DNA of 64,000 nt, from positions 43,594 through 107,593 of the forward strand of contig NZ_QGTH01000006.1 in NCBI RefSeq assembly GCF_003182075.1. The letters run 5' to 3'. The notes beneath the pieces were generated by a model. The model did no database searches and was not told the DNA's origin. It saw only the letters and a program-made list of their open reading frames with translations. Every line of letters starts with the position of its first letter. Positions within the stretch are counted from its first letter, which is position 1. This document shows, piece by piece, positions 9,285 to 19,677 of the stretch. Source of the DNA: Finegoldia magna. GTDB taxonomy: Bacteria; Bacillota; Clostridia; Tissierellales; Peptoniphilaceae. The translations under genes and the position numbers were made by a program.

Positions 9285-9759
9285 TCAATCTCTCAATCTC
9301 TTCATCAGAAAGATCCAATACTTTATCAGTGTACAATACGCCATCCAAATGATCTAATTCATGACAAAAACAATGTGCTTTGTAATCAGTGCCTGTTTTC
9401 CTTTGAATATTTCCGTCCAAGTCTGTGTATTCTACAGTAACAGTCTTAGGTCTTTCAACATATCCATTTTTACCAGGAACTGACAGACAACCTTCAACAT
9501 TAATTTGCTTTTCATCTGATCTTTCTACGATTTTTGGATTTATCAAAACCATTTTCCCGTCTTCATCTTGCATGTCTATTACTACTATTCTCTTAAGCAT
9601 TCCAACTTGAACACAAGCCAATCCCATTCCTTTATTTTCATACATCGTTTCAAACATATCTTCTACGATTTGTTTGATTCTATCATCTATTTTTTCAACC
9701 TCTCTTGATTTTTTTCTCAAGATTGGATCATTTTCTAATCTAATTTGTCTTAATGCCAT
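9271..9759 (-). CDS. def: peptide deformylase
   Basis: Removes N-formyl from nascent proteins. All three motifs are intact in 162 residues: GMGLACVQVG (motif 1, with Cys where many enzymes have Ala), EGCLSVP (metal Cys) and HELDHLDG (two metal His and catalytic Glu). Lies between priA (9 bp upstream) and fmt, the standard order. Confidence 0.96.
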   Translation of the reverse strand: MALRQIRLENDPILRKKSREVEKIDDRIKQIVEDMFETMYENKGMGLACVQVGMLKRIVVIDMQDEDGKMVLINPKIVERSDEKQINVEGCLSVPGKNGYVERPKTVTVEYTDLDGNIQRKTGTDYKAHCFCHELDHLDGVLYTDKVLDLSDEEIERLNDEK

Positions 9760-9768
9760 TTTATCTCC

Positions 9769-12138
9769 TTAAAAATAACTTTGAGGATCTAATGTTATTT
9801 TAAGCGTTATTCCCTCTAAGTTAATATTGTATTCATTGTTTATTAAAACTTTTTTTATTATTTCTATTATGTTATCTTCTCCATTAGGGAATTTATAGTA
9901 CAAATCAAACCTGTACATATTATTTATCCTTTCTATTGGAGAAGGATGAGGACCATTAATCAATGTTGTAGATAATTTATATCTTCTAATAAGGGCAGCA
10001 ACGTAATTTGAAACTTCATTGATTTTTTTCATAGCAACATTTTTGTTTTTACTAGAAATATTGATGTTTAATATTCTGAAAAAAGGAGGATAATTAAATG
10101 ATTTTCGAAGTTTTATCTCCTTTTCATAAAACATTTTGTAATCATGAAGCGCTGCTGATGTTATAGCAAAATTATCAGGTTTATAAGTTTGTATAATTAC
10201 ATCTCCTTCATATTCTGCTCTTCCAGCTCTTCCGGCTACTTGAGTTATCAATTGAAATGTTTTTTCGTTTGATTTGTAATCTCCTAAGTTCAAACTAATA
10301 TCTGCAGCCATTACTCCGACTAATGTAACATTCGGAAAATCAAATCCTTTCGACAACATTTGCGTCCCGATTAATATATCTATTTCTTGATTATTCATCA
10401 TATCATAGATTTTTTTGTAATCTTTTTTTGTGTTTGTAGTGTCTCTATCCATTCGTGCAATTCGAGCATTTGGAAAAAGTTCTCTAGTTTCTTCTTCTAA
10501 TTTTTGAGTACCTGCTCCAAACTCTTTTATAAATTTCGAGCCACAGTTTGGGCATACTTTCGGCTTTAGAGCTGTTCTCCCACACATGTGACAAATCAAT
10601 CTATTTTTTGTCTTATGATATGTCATGGAAACATCACAGCTATCACATTTTAGTACATATCCACATCTTCTGCACGAAATAAAAGAAGTGTGACCTCTCT
10701 TGTTTAAAAACAAAATAGTTTGTTTTTTGTTGTTTAAATTATCTTGAATTTTATTGAGTAGAACTTTACTGAACATTCTCATGTTTCCAGTTTCAAGTTC
10801 TTTTCTCATATCTACAATAGTGCATTCAACAGGGTTTGTATCATTAGCTCTTTTATTCATTTCAATAAGATTGTACTCACCTTTTAAAGCTTTGCTGTAT
10901 TCTTCAACTCCAGGAGTTGCTGACCCCAATAAAAGCTTTGCGTTATTATATTCTGCTCTAAATCTGGAAATATCAATAGCGTTGTATTTAGGATTTTTTT
11001 CACTTACATAACTTGTTTCATGCTCTTCATCTATTATTATCAATCCTAAATTTTTAAACGGAGAAAATACAGCACTTCTAGCTCCAACTACTATTTTATA
11101 TTCTCCATTATACATTTTTCGAAATTGTTCGAATTTTTCGTTAACATTTAACTTAGAGTGAATTATAGCAACTTTCCCTGGAAACCTACCCTCAAATCTT
11201 TCAATAGTCTGCGGAGTCAATGATATTTCTGGAACCAGAACTATGCTATCTTTACCTTCATTTAACATTTTTTCAACCAAATGCAAATACACTTCAGTTT
11301 TACCACTACCCGTTACACCATGTAACAAATTAAATTGATTTTCTAAAATCGAATTATAGGCTTTTTTTTGCTGTGAATTTAGTTTTATTTTTTTATAAGT
11401 TCTAGTATCGTCCACAACAACTCTGTCAACTTCTTTGAAGTAAATTTCAACAATTTTCTTATCTTCAAGTGCTTTTACCACGCTTGAAGTCGTTTTTGTT
11501 TTCGCTAAAAGCTCGCTATAAAGTATGTTCTTTTTAGTTTTTAGCATATCAACTATTTTTTGTTGAGCATTTGCTCTTTTTGAAATAACTGGATTATCTT
11601 CTATAAGTTTGACGTATTTCAATAGCTTTGGTGTAATTTGTTGATCATATACTAAATCCATTTTCAAAAAATCAGATTTTACATATTCCATTAGCTTTTT
11701 ATGGCTAACATCTGAAATTTCTTTAATTTCTGAATATTCTTTCTTGGTTTTAAGAGTATTGTACAAATCTTCATCTACATTTCGTAGTTTATCATTTGCA
11801 GTGAAATATTCTTTTAATTCTTCAAAGTTTCCAGGTGGCAAAATAGTTTGAAAAGCAGAGCTATAGTCGCTTAAATATTTACCAACCATGAAAAAAGCAA
11901 TGTCAATGGATTCTTGTGTTACAATAGGATTCAAGTCTACTACTGATATTATTTCTTTGTAATCAATATCTTTTCTAGGGTTATCATTAATTCTAACCAC
12001 TAACGCTAATTTATTAATATTTGATTTACCAAAAGGGACTATAACTCTCATTCCAACTTCGACATCTTCACTTGAATAATATGAGTATAGTCTGTTAGTC
12101 ATCTTCGATTTGTTTCTAAAAATAACATCAATATACAT
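9769..12138 (-). CDS. priA: primosomal replication-restart helicase PriA
   Basis: Reloads the replisome at stalled forks. The N-terminal 3'-DNA-binding and winged-helix parts lead into a superfamily-2 helicase: Walker A GVTGSGKTEVYLH (about 276), DEEH box (about 373), the zinc-binding Cys cluster CRRCGYVLKCDSCD / CHMCGR / CPNCGSKF (about 485-535), and QVAGRAGR (motif VI). 789 residues, full length. Seven bases separate it from coaBC. Confidence 0.96.
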   Translation of the reverse strand: MYIDVIFRNKSKMTNRLYSYYSSEDVEVGMRVIVPFGKSNINKLALVVRINDNPRKDIDYKEIISVVDLNPIVTQESIDIAFFMVGKYLSDYSSAFQTILPPGNFEELKEYFTANDKLRNVDEDLYNTLKTKKEYSEIKEISDVSHKKLMEYVKSDFLKMDLVYDQQITPKLLKYVKLIEDNPVISKRANAQQKIVDMLKTKKNILYSELLAKTKTTSSVVKALEDKKIVEIYFKEVDRVVVDDTRTYKKIKLNSQQKKAYNSILENQFNLLHGVTGSGKTEVYLHLVEKMLNEGKDSIVLVPEISLTPQTIERFEGRFPGKVAIIHSKLNVNEKFEQFRKMYNGEYKIVVGARSAVFSPFKNLGLIIIDEEHETSYVSEKNPKYNAIDISRFRAEYNNAKLLLGSATPGVEEYSKALKGEYNLIEMNKRANDTNPVECTIVDMRKELETGNMRMFSKVLLNKIQDNLNNKKQTILFLNKRGHTSFISCRRCGYVLKCDSCDVSMTYHKTKNRLICHMCGRTALKPKVCPNCGSKFIKEFGAGTQKLEEETRELFPNARIARMDRDTTNTKKDYKKIYDMMNNQEIDILIGTQMLSKGFDFPNVTLVGVMAADISLNLGDYKSNEKTFQLITQVAGRAGRAEYEGDVIIQTYKPDNFAITSAALHDYKMFYEKEIKLRKSFNYPPFFRILNINISSKNKNVAMKKINEVSNYVAALIRRYKLSTTLINGPHPSPIERINNMYRFDLYYKFPNGEDNIIEIIKKVLINNEYNINLEGITLKITLDPQSYF

Positions 12139-12144
12139 GTTTAC

Positions 12145-13311
12145 CTACTTTATCAAATCCAATATCTTATCTGCGATATTTAACTTTGTGTCCTTACCAA
12201 TTTCTAATATATTATCTTTGCTGATTATAGTTACCTTATTATATTCTGAATTAAATCCAATGTCTTTTTTTGATACATCGTTTAATACTATAAAATCTAG
12301 ATTTTTTTTATCTAACTTTTTCTTAGCATTTTCTAATAAATTATTTGTTTCTGCGGCAAATCCAATAAAGATTTGATTATCTTTTTTATTTAATGATTTT
12401 AAAATATCTGGGTTTTCTTCTAATTCTAAAGAATTAATACCATCTTGTTTTTTTATTTTTAAATCTTTTCTGTTCTTTACTTTAAAATCACTTACAGCTG
12501 CCGCCATAATTAAACAGTCAAAGTCGCCAATATAACTTTCTATTTTTTCTTTCATTTCAATTGCAGACTCCACTTTTATGTTTTCAATACCATATGGATT
12601 TTCTGCTGTTGTTTTCCCAGAAATAATTGTTACATCGGCTCCTCTCATAAAAGCTTTCTTAGCAATCGAATATCCCATTTTCCCACTGGAATCATTCGTT
12701 ATATATCGTACAGGATCAATTCTTTCAACTGTTGCTCCTGCAGTAATCAAAATTTTCTTACCTTGTAAATCTTTTTCGCAAAAGTATTTTTCAACTTCTT
12801 CAACAATTTCCCAAGGTTCTTTTAATCTTCCGTTTCCTTCTGTATTACAAGCAAGCATTCCACTATTTGAATCTACAATTAAGTGTTTTTTTTGTTTCAA
12901 ATCTTCTATGTTTTTTTGTGTCGCAGGATTATTCAACATATTGGTATTCATACTTACACAAAACATTATTGGCTTGGTATATGCTAGCGCAGTAGATGAT
13001 AACAAATCGTCTGCGATACCATAATTTATTTTAGCCATAGTATTTGCACTAGCAGGTGCAATCAAAAATAAATCTGCCCATTTTGCAAGCTCTATATGTT
13101 CAACAACCTTGTGTGAATTATTATGAAACATTTTGTTTTTAACATCGCATTTGCCAATTGTTTCAAAAGTCATTGGACTTACAAATTCACAAGCTGAATC
13201 AGTCATAATTATTTTGATATTATAGTCAAGTTTTTTTAGTCTACTTACAACATCTACAACCTTGTAAATAGCAATTCCTCCAGTAACACCTAAAAGAATA
13301 TTTTTATTCAT
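12145..13311 (-). CDS. coaBC: bifunctional phosphopantothenoylcysteine decarboxylase/synthase
   Basis: Two steps of coenzyme A synthesis. The N-terminal flavoprotein decarboxylase (about 1-180) has GVTGGIAIYK, APASANTMAKI and the CVSMNTNM substrate loop. The C-terminal synthase (about 185-388) opens ILITAGATVERIDPVRYITN. 388 residues, usual length. Overlaps rpoZ by 8 bp; the rpoZ-coaBC-priA order is classic in Firmicutes. Confidence 0.96.
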   Translation of the reverse strand: MNKNILLGVTGGIAIYKVVDVVSRLKKLDYNIKIIMTDSACEFVSPMTFETIGKCDVKNKMFHNNSHKVVEHIELAKWADLFLIAPASANTMAKINYGIADDLLSSTALAYTKPIMFCVSMNTNMLNNPATQKNIEDLKQKKHLIVDSNSGMLACNTEGNGRLKEPWEIVEEVEKYFCEKDLQGKKILITAGATVERIDPVRYITNDSSGKMGYSIAKKAFMRGADVTIISGKTTAENPYGIENIKVESAIEMKEKIESYIGDFDCLIMAAAVSDFKVKNRKDLKIKKQDGINSLELEENPDILKSLNKKDNQIFIGFAAETNNLLENAKKKLDKKNLDFIVLNDVSKKDIGFNSEYNKVTIISKDNILEIGKDTKLNIADKILDLIK

Positions 13312-13501
13312 TTGATTTGTTTTCCCAAACCTTTTTTTCCATAACTTCTTCTAAAGCTGTAGTAACTGGTTGGGCTTTTGCTTTCTTTAGTTTTGTGTCT
13401 TTGCCATCTATTAACATTCTTGCTCTTTTGCTTACCATTACACAAAGTGCATATCTACTATTGTTTATTTCTGATAATTTTTTAAATGATGGATTAATCA
13501 T
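13304..13501 (-). CDS. rpoZ: RNA polymerase omega subunit
   Basis: A 65-residue small subunit that helps assemble and stabilise RNA polymerase. The conserved core is SRYALCVMVSKRARML followed by KPVTTALEE-like residues (here AQPVTTALEEV). Overlaps gmk (8 bp) and coaBC (8 bp), in the normal gmk-rpoZ-coaBC setting, which supports such a short call. Confidence 0.94.
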   Translation of the reverse strand: MINPSFKKLSEINNSRYALCVMVSKRARMLIDGKDTKLKKAKAQPVTTALEEVMEKKVWENKSNE

Positions 13502-14081
13502 ATTTTTCTCCTTTTACAACTCTAAATTTTTCTGCATCAATTATAGTTTCAATATTTTTTACAGTTTCATCGACATCTTCATTGATAACTGCATAATCAT
13601 ATTCATCAATAAAACTCAATTCTTTCTTGGCGTTTTGCATTCTAATATTAATTGTTTCTTCATCTTCTGTATTTCTGCCTTCAATTCTTCTCCTAAGTTC
13701 AATTAAATCCGGTGGAAGGATGAATACAAAAACAGCTTCAGGATAGTTTTCTTTTACTTTTAATGCTCCTTGAACATCAATTTCTAAAATAACTATTTCC
13801 CCTTTATTTATTTGATCAAAAACAAATGATTTTGGAGTCCCATAATAATTATTGTGCACATTGGCATATTCGATGAAATCTCCCTGTTCGATTTTCTTCT
13901 TAAACTCATCCAAGCTCAAGAAATAATAATTTTCTCCGTCTACTTCATAGGGTCTCTTCTTCCTTGTTGTAGCTGATACAGAATATACAATATCATTTTT
14001 TTGTGATATTAATTTTTCACAAACAGTTCCTTTACCAACTCCTGATGGGCCAGAAACAACTAATAAAAATCCGTCTCTCAT
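13494..14081 (-). CDS. gmk: guanylate kinase
   Basis: Phosphorylates GMP to GDP. P-loop VVSGPSGVGKGTVCEKL (about 8-24), GMP-binding SATTRKKRPYEVDGENYYF (about 36-54), and the YGTP and EIDVQGA motifs. 195 residues. One base separates it from remA and it overlaps rpoZ. Confidence 0.97.
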   Translation of the reverse strand: MRDGFLLVVSGPSGVGKGTVCEKLISQKNDIVYSVSATTRKKRPYEVDGENYYFLSLDEFKKKIEQGDFIEYANVHNNYYGTPKSFVFDQINKGEIVILEIDVQGALKVKENYPEAVFVFILPPDLIELRRRIEGRNTEDEETINIRMQNAKKELSFIDEYDYAVINEDVDETVKNIETIIDAEKFRVVKGEKYD

Positions 14082-14082
14082 A

Positions 14083-14349
14083 TTAATCTTCCTTATTATT
14101 TGATTTATCTAATCTCATTTGTAAAGTCTCTGGTTGAAGACAACTCAACACAACATGACTTGAATCCATAATTATTACACTCCTGGTTTTTCTTCCAAAA
14201 GTAACGTCTATGAGATTATTATCTTCTTTTGCTTTTTGAACAATTCTTTTAATTGGATTTGTTTCAGGACTAACAATTGCAATAATCCTGTTGCTATTAA
14301 CTAAATTTGAAAAACCTATACCTAAACTTTCCATTTTCCCTCTATTCAA
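14083..14349 (-). CDS. remA: RemA family regulator (DUF370)
   Basis: An 88-residue DNA-binding protein of the RemA/YlzA family, which in Bacillus activates biofilm-matrix and osmoprotection genes as a ring-shaped oligomer. Visible: [18 protein letters not shown] and the Arg-rich [18 protein letters not shown] core. It sits between yicC (8-bp overlap) and gmk, its usual place even in species without a known matrix operon. Targets here are unknown. Confidence 0.93.
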   Translation of the reverse strand: MNRGKMESLGIGFSNLVNSNRIIAIVSPETNPIKRIVQKAKEDNNLIDVTFGRKTRSVIIMDSSHVVLSCLQPETLQMRLDKSNNKED

Positions 14350-15217
14350 TATTTTGTACTTGTTCTCTTAATTTTTCAATCAAACTTTTAACTTCAATAA
14401 CACAAACTGAAATAGATTCATCATTAGATTTTGAAGAAATTGTATTAATTTCGCGATTCATTTCTTGAATTATAAAATCCAATTTACGTCCGATGCAATC
14501 TTTCATATCCATTGCCGATTTAAATTGAACTATATGTGAATCAAATCTCTTTAATTCTTCGTTAATGTCAGCTTTATCAGCCATCAAAGCAACTTCCAAG
14601 TACATTCTATCCTTATCAATTTTTTCTTCATCTAACAATTCAGATATTTTATTAAACAAATTTTCTCTGTATTCTTTTACACTATTTTCAGTTAAACTTG
14701 ATATCTTAGATATTTGATCTTCTATTTTTGATAAATTAGTCGATAAATCTTCTCTCAAATTATCGCCTTCAATAGATCTCATTGAATAAATTTTATTCAC
14801 AGCTTCATCTAAAACTTTTAGAATATTATCGTGCAAAAATTCATTGTCCAAATCTTTGTAAGTAAATATCATTACATCATCATATTTTACTAAATCTCTT
14901 ACACTAATATCCGATTTCATATCTAACTTTTGATTTAATGAATCAAGTTTTTCCTTGATTTTTTGAGCTAATTCATAGTTAATATCCACACTGTCAACTG
15001 ATAGTTGATATTTTTTAATTTTGATATAAACATCAACTCTACCACGTTTTAACTTATTTTTGATTAATGATTTCATGTCTTCCAACATAAAATTCAAAAA
15101 ACTCGGCATTGAAAAATTGAAATCCAAATACCTATTATTAACAGATTTGATTTCAATATCTATGCTGCAATCTTCTAATTCCAAACTTGAAGATCCAAAT
15201 CCTGTCATAGACTTCAT
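14342..15217 (-). CDS. yicC: YicC/YloC-family endoribonuclease
   Basis: A 291-residue protein of the YicC family, reported to be an RNA endonuclease. The N-terminal signature MKSMTGFG and [14 protein letters not shown] are present, and the C-terminal DUF1732 region ends with the acidic metal-site stretch [10 protein letters not shown]. First gene of the operon, with GGGAGG before the ATG and a matched promoter at 15243-15271. Confidence 0.92.
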   Translation of the reverse strand: MKSMTGFGSSSLELEDCSIDIEIKSVNNRYLDFNFSMPSFLNFMLEDMKSLIKNKLKRGRVDVYIKIKKYQLSVDSVDINYELAQKIKEKLDSLNQKLDMKSDISVRDLVKYDDVMIFTYKDLDNEFLHDNILKVLDEAVNKIYSMRSIEGDNLREDLSTNLSKIEDQISKISSLTENSVKEYRENLFNKISELLDEEKIDKDRMYLEVALMADKADINEELKRFDSHIVQFKSAMDMKDCIGRKLDFIIQEMNREINTISSKSNDESISVCVIEVKSLIEKLREQVQNIE

Positions 15218-15242
15218 TTCTATCGCCTCCCTTGATATTGTT

Positions 15243-15271
15243 AGTGTATATTAATCTTTAAGAATTTACAA
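15243..15271 (-). promoter_or_regulatory. promoter of the yicC-remA-gmk-rpoZ-coaBC-priA-def-fmt operon
   Basis: -35 TTGTAA (15266-15271) and -10 TACACT (15243-15248) are separated by exactly 17 bases, just upstream of yicC. No other strong promoter is seen before the terminator at 7.6 kb. Confidence 0.7.
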
Positions 15272-15287
15272 TAATTTATTACAATTT

Positions 15288-17024
15288 TTAAACAATTTCT
15301 TTGATTTTATCAATATCGTAAGAACTCATGTCGACATTAACAGTGTTGAAATTATTGTAAAAAACCATTCCAGGTTTTGCTCCCTTAGCTTTTTTAACAT
15401 TTTTCTTTTCAGTATAATCAACTTCAACGTATTTTTCTTTACTCATTGATGAAAAATACGCCGCTAAGAAACAAGCAATGCCGTAGTCTTCTTCAGTCAA
15501 GTTTTCGTTTCTAATTATGACGTGTGAACCTGGCATATCTTTTACGTGAGCAAAAATATCTTCTTTGTTAGCTTGTTTCAAAGTAAGATTATCATTTTGG
15601 TAATTATTTTTACCTACAAAAATATCAACGTTATTTTCTGTTACAAAATGTCTTGGCTTTGATGGTTTTACTTTTGCAGTTTTTTTCTTAGATTTTTTTA
15701 TCAAACCTATTTTTACCATCTCATCCTTAATCTCTGATAGTTCCTGATATTCTGTCACTCTCTCCAGCGTTTCTAGAAGTTGTAGTAAATATTCGTTTTC
15801 TTGTTTTATAAGAGGGAGCTCTTGTGTAATCATTTTTTCTCTAGTTTTTAATTTGCTAAATTTTTTGTAATAATTTTGTGCATTTTCATTTCCAGATTTT
15901 ATTGGATTCAATGGAATTTCAATTGGGCTCATATCATCATAGAAATTCTGTACATTTATTTTATCCACGCCTTTATGGATCAAATGCATATTTGAACTTA
16001 TCAAATCAGCATAAACTTTGTAAATATCTCTTTTCTTAGCTTCTTGCAAATCTACAGTTAAATTGCTCAATTTATTTGAATTTCTTTGAATTTTATTTGA
16101 AACTATTTTCTTCAAGTGCGAAGATTTTTGTGTAATTGAATCATTCGAACTGTGTTTTTTATAATAATAATCCAACATTTCATGAATATCATCAAAGTTT
16201 TTCTTTTGATATCCGTATTTTTCTAATTTAGTTACATGAAAATCCTTTAATTTTTCATCTTCATCAATGACTATAGAATAATCATAATCACAATTTTTGA
16301 TAGCTTCTCTAACGTCAATAAATGCTTGATTAAATCGAGATTTTTCATCTTCGGTCAAATCTTCGAGCCTTATATTAAAATCCAAATCTGCTCTCAGGCA
16401 TATTTCTCTAGAAATAGTGGGAGAAAATCCAGTATAATTCATATAAAAAACTTTTTGTAGTTTAGTAGTCCCCTCAGCTATTTCTGTTGGAAGATCATCT
16501 GATTGCAAAATGTTTCTCTTGTCATCTTCCAAGCACGAATACTTGGTTTTTGGAAGTATTTGTCTGATGCTTTTAGTGTCGAAGCTAATTCTTTTGATTG
16601 CATCTACAATCATCTTACTTTCTTTTTCAATTAAGATTATATTAGAATGCTTGCCCATAAGTTCTACAACTAATGTGTAGTTCATGTCATAACCCATCTC
16701 ATCTCTGCTATTGATGTCAATATTAACAACTCTGTCCATCGATTCTTGATAAATATCAGTTATAACCGCTCCTTGTAAGTATTTTCGCATCAGCATACAG
16801 AAATTATACGCCTCAATTGGATTTTTCTTATTTTCATTTGTAAAATGCGTCCTCGGTAAGGATGAGGATGCAGAAATAAGAAGTTTATAATTTTGTTTGT
16901 TATTATAGATAATTAAATCCAATTCGTTTTTATCCGGTTGATTAACCTTACTGATTTTACCGTTCGTTAATTTTTCTTTTATATCATCTACTATCGCTTT
17001 TGTTACAATTCCGTCAAAGCTCAT
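15288..17024 (-). CDS. rqcH: ribosome quality-control protein RqcH (NFACT family)
   Basis: Binds 50S subunits blocked by peptidyl-tRNA and adds alanine tails that mark the stalled chain for decay. The 578 residues show NFACT-N with the Asp97-Arg98 pair (SMDRVVNID) needed in characterised RqcH, a HhH/coiled-coil middle (about 290-440), and the C-terminal NFACT-R domain with VKDMPGSHVIIRNE. Earlier annotations call this family fibronectin-binding protein A. It follows smpB after nine bases, linking two ribosome-rescue routes in one operon. Confidence 0.92.
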   Translation of the reverse strand: MSFDGIVTKAIVDDIKEKLTNGKISKVNQPDKNELDLIIYNNKQNYKLLISASSSLPRTHFTNENKKNPIEAYNFCMLMRKYLQGAVITDIYQESMDRVVNIDINSRDEMGYDMNYTLVVELMGKHSNIILIEKESKMIVDAIKRISFDTKSIRQILPKTKYSCLEDDKRNILQSDDLPTEIAEGTTKLQKVFYMNYTGFSPTISREICLRADLDFNIRLEDLTEDEKSRFNQAFIDVREAIKNCDYDYSIVIDEDEKLKDFHVTKLEKYGYQKKNFDDIHEMLDYYYKKHSSNDSITQKSSHLKKIVSNKIQRNSNKLSNLTVDLQEAKKRDIYKVYADLISSNMHLIHKGVDKINVQNFYDDMSPIEIPLNPIKSGNENAQNYYKKFSKLKTREKMITQELPLIKQENEYLLQLLETLERVTEYQELSEIKDEMVKIGLIKKSKKKTAKVKPSKPRHFVTENNVDIFVGKNNYQNDNLTLKQANKEDIFAHVKDMPGSHVIIRNENLTEEDYGIACFLAAYFSSMSKEKYVEVDYTEKKNVKKAKGAKPGMVFYNNFNTVNVDMSSYDIDKIKEIV

Positions 17025-17033
17025 TATTACTCC

Positions 17034-17483
17034 TTATCTTCTCATTGCTCTTTGCATATTTCTCAAATCATCACGTTTTTTCAGAGTTTCTCTCTTATCA
17101 TACAGATTCTTACCCTTTGCAAGAGCTATCTCTACTTTTACAAGTCCATTTTTTTCATATACTCTTAAAGGTATCAAAGTATAACCTTGTTCTTTTGTTT
17201 TTCCTATTAATTTTCTGATTTCAGATTTATGCATTAAAAGTTTTCTTTTTCTTAAACTATCCACGTTAAAAATATTTCCTTGAGTATACGGACTTACATT
17301 CATCGAATAAACAAAAACTTCTGAATTTTCTATCATGCAATAACTTTCCTTAATGGAAACTTTTCCTTTTTTGATAGACTTTACTTCAGTTCCTTTTAGT
17401 TCAATTCCACATTCGTACACATCTTCGATAAAATATTCGTGACGTGCTTTCTTATTGTTTGCTAATAATTTTATATCACTCAT
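17034..17483 (-). CDS. smpB: tmRNA-binding protein SmpB
   Basis: Brings tmRNA to stalled ribosomes for trans-translation. The 149 residues include [20 protein letters not shown] (N-terminal barrel), the [11 protein letters not shown] motif and a basic C-terminal tail [14 protein letters not shown] that enters the mRNA channel. Twelve bases from rnr, the usual partner. No ssrA (tmRNA) gene is found next to it. Confidence 0.96.
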   Translation of the reverse strand: MSDIKLLANNKKARHEYFIEDVYECGIELKGTEVKSIKKGKVSIKESYCMIENSEVFVYSMNVSPYTQGNIFNVDSLRKRKLLMHKSEIRKLIGKTKEQGYTLIPLRVYEKNGLVKVEIALAKGKNLYDKRETLKKRDDLRNMQRAMRR

Positions 17484-17495
17484 TATTTTCCTTTT

Positions 17496-19601
17496 CTAAT
17501 TTACAAATTCAAAATCTATTTGACGTTTATCTTTGTCACTATTTATAACTTTAACTCTAACTTTTTGCCCAATATGGTATGATTTTTTAGTTCTTTCTCC
17601 ATAAACTGTGTAGTTTTTATCGTCAAATACATAATAATCATCTATCATAGATTGAAATTGTACTAAACCTTCAATCGTGTTGTCAAGTTGTACAAAAATC
17701 CCAAATTTTGTTAGCGAACTAATGATTCCTTCAAATTCTTCATCTATGTGTTGTTGCATATATTCTGCAGATTTCATATCAATAGCTTCTCTTTCAGCTT
17801 CCTCAGCTCTTCTCTCAGTTGCTGAGCATTGTTTTGCAATGTCTTTGATATATTTCATGAATTCTTTTTCGTTATTAGTATCTGGCTTATGATTTATAAA
17901 ATTCTTCACAATTCTGTGTATAAATAAATCCGGATATCTTCTGATTGGAGAAGTGAAGTGCGTATAGAACATCGATGCAAGTCCAAAATGAATGCTAGGA
18001 TTTTGGCTGTACTCAGCTTTTTGCATAGATCTTAATAAAAGCGAAGATAATAGAGGTTTTTCAGGCTTGCCATCTAGTTCATTTAAAATTCTTTGGTAAT
18101 CTTTTGAGTACAAATTCTTCCCTTTCAAATGGTATCCAAAATTAGACAAAATCCTTTTAAAAGTATTAACTTTTTCTTCGTCAGGTTCTTCGTGAACTCT
18201 GTATAAAAACGGTCTATCCAAATACCCGAAATGACTTGCCACAGTTTCGTTTGTAATCAGCATGAACTCTTCAATCAATTTATTTCCAATTCTTCTCTCA
18301 TCTTTTGTAACATCAACTACTTTAGAATTTTCATCTAAAATAATTTTAGTTTCTGGAAAATCGAAGTCAATGCTTCCTCTGTTTTTTCTTCTAACGCTTA
18401 GAATTTCATACAATTCTTTCATTAGTAATAAATTATCCGTGAGTTTTTCATCATCATAAGGATTTTCTATGTCTTCCAAAAAGTCTGACACATTTTTGTA
18501 GACTAATCTATAATCAGAGTTTATAACAGACTCATAGAATTTGTAGTCAAGAGTTTTACCCGTTGGCGAAATTTCCATTTTAACCGTTAAACAAAGTCTG
18601 TCTTCATTAGGGTTTAGTGAGCAAATTCCATTAGATAATTCTATAGGTAACATAGGAATTACTCTATCCAACATATACACACTTGTTCCTCTTCTGAAAG
18701 CTTCCTTATCAAGTGCAGTATTCTTTCTAACATAGTGGCTTACATCAGCTATGTGAACATATAATATAAAATTATCATCTTTTTTAGTAATACTAATGGC
18801 ATCGTCAAAATCTTTTGCATCAGATCCGTCAATTGTAACTGTAAATAAATCTCTAAAATCCATTCTAGATTTCTTTTCTGATTCATCGACATGTTGTTCA
18901 ATTTCCTTTGCTTGTTCTTTTACTTTTTTGGGAAATTCATACGGTAATTTAAAAGTCTTTGCTATAGAATAAATATCAATTCCAGGATCGTCCTTGCCTC
19001 CTAAGACTTCAACTATAACACCTTCTGGATTTTTGTGTTTTTTAGATGGAGTTTTGATTAATTTAACTACGACTTTATCGTTGTTTTTCGCCCCATTCTT
19101 ATTACCAGATTGGACAAAAACGTCGAATCCGTATTTTTTATCATCTAATATTACAAATCCATAACCTTTTGCTTCATCAAAAGTTCCCACAAGTTTTTTT
19201 GTTTCTCTGGATAGAATTTGTAAAACTTTTCCTTCAGGACTTCTGTTTGGTTTTTTTTCTACTGTTATCGTAACTAAAACTTTATCTTTATGGATTGCAC
19301 CATTTAAATCTTTTTTGGCTATAAATATATCATCAATGCTTTCATCATCGGGAATAAAATAGCAAAAATCACTTCCAGATCCTTGAATTGTACCTGGATA
19401 TGCTTTTTGCTCTGTAATTGGAATTATATTAGAATTTTTATCAAGTAAAATTTTCTTATCTTTTTGTAGTTCATTAATAATCTTATGAAAAATTTTCTTA
19501 TCTTTTTTTTCAATATTTAATCTTGAAGATAATTCATCAAAAGTTAGAGGAATATAATCATTAGAATTTACGATATTAAGTACCTTTTGCTTTATTTTCA
19601 T
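17496..19601 (-). CDS. rnr: ribonuclease R
   Basis: 3'-5' exoribonuclease that degrades structured RNA, including transcripts freed by trans-translation. Domains in order: N-terminal winged helix (about 1-60), two cold-shock OB folds, RNB catalytic domain with DGSDAKDFDDAISI (metal Asp residues, about 253-266) and RRYPDLFIHR, then S1 (about 620-700) ending without the long Lys-rich tail of E. coli. 701 residues. Heads rnr-smpB-rqcH. Confidence 0.95.
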   Translation of the reverse strand: MKIKQKVLNIVNSNDYIPLTFDELSSRLNIEKKDKKIFHKIINELQKDKKILLDKNSNIIPITEQKAYPGTIQGSGSDFCYFIPDDESIDDIFIAKKDLNGAIHKDKVLVTITVEKKPNRSPEGKVLQILSRETKKLVGTFDEAKGYGFVILDDKKYGFDVFVQSGNKNGAKNNDKVVVKLIKTPSKKHKNPEGVIVEVLGGKDDPGIDIYSIAKTFKLPYEFPKKVKEQAKEIEQHVDESEKKSRMDFRDLFTVTIDGSDAKDFDDAISITKKDDNFILYVHIADVSHYVRKNTALDKEAFRRGTSVYMLDRVIPMLPIELSNGICSLNPNEDRLCLTVKMEISPTGKTLDYKFYESVINSDYRLVYKNVSDFLEDIENPYDDEKLTDNLLLMKELYEILSVRRKNRGSIDFDFPETKIILDENSKVVDVTKDERRIGNKLIEEFMLITNETVASHFGYLDRPFLYRVHEEPDEEKVNTFKRILSNFGYHLKGKNLYSKDYQRILNELDGKPEKPLLSSLLLRSMQKAEYSQNPSIHFGLASMFYTHFTSPIRRYPDLFIHRIVKNFINHKPDTNNEKEFMKYIKDIAKQCSATERRAEEAEREAIDMKSAEYMQQHIDEEFEGIISSLTKFGIFVQLDNTIEGLVQFQSMIDDYYVFDDKNYTVYGERTKKSYHIGQKVRVKVINSDKDKRQIDFEFVN

Positions 19602-19630
19602 TAAATACCTCCTAGTTGTTTCCTACCTAT

Positions 19631-19636
19631 ATTATA
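19631..19636 (-). promoter_or_regulatory. possible -10 element upstream of rnr
   Basis: A perfect TATAAT lies 30 bases before the rnr ATG and its AGGAGG site, but no good -35 is found at 16-18 bases. TAGGTAG flanks it on both sides. Weak call. Confidence 0.4.
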
Positions 19637-19677
19637 CCCTAAATTGTAAGAAACTACCTAATTGATGTATTTAACGT

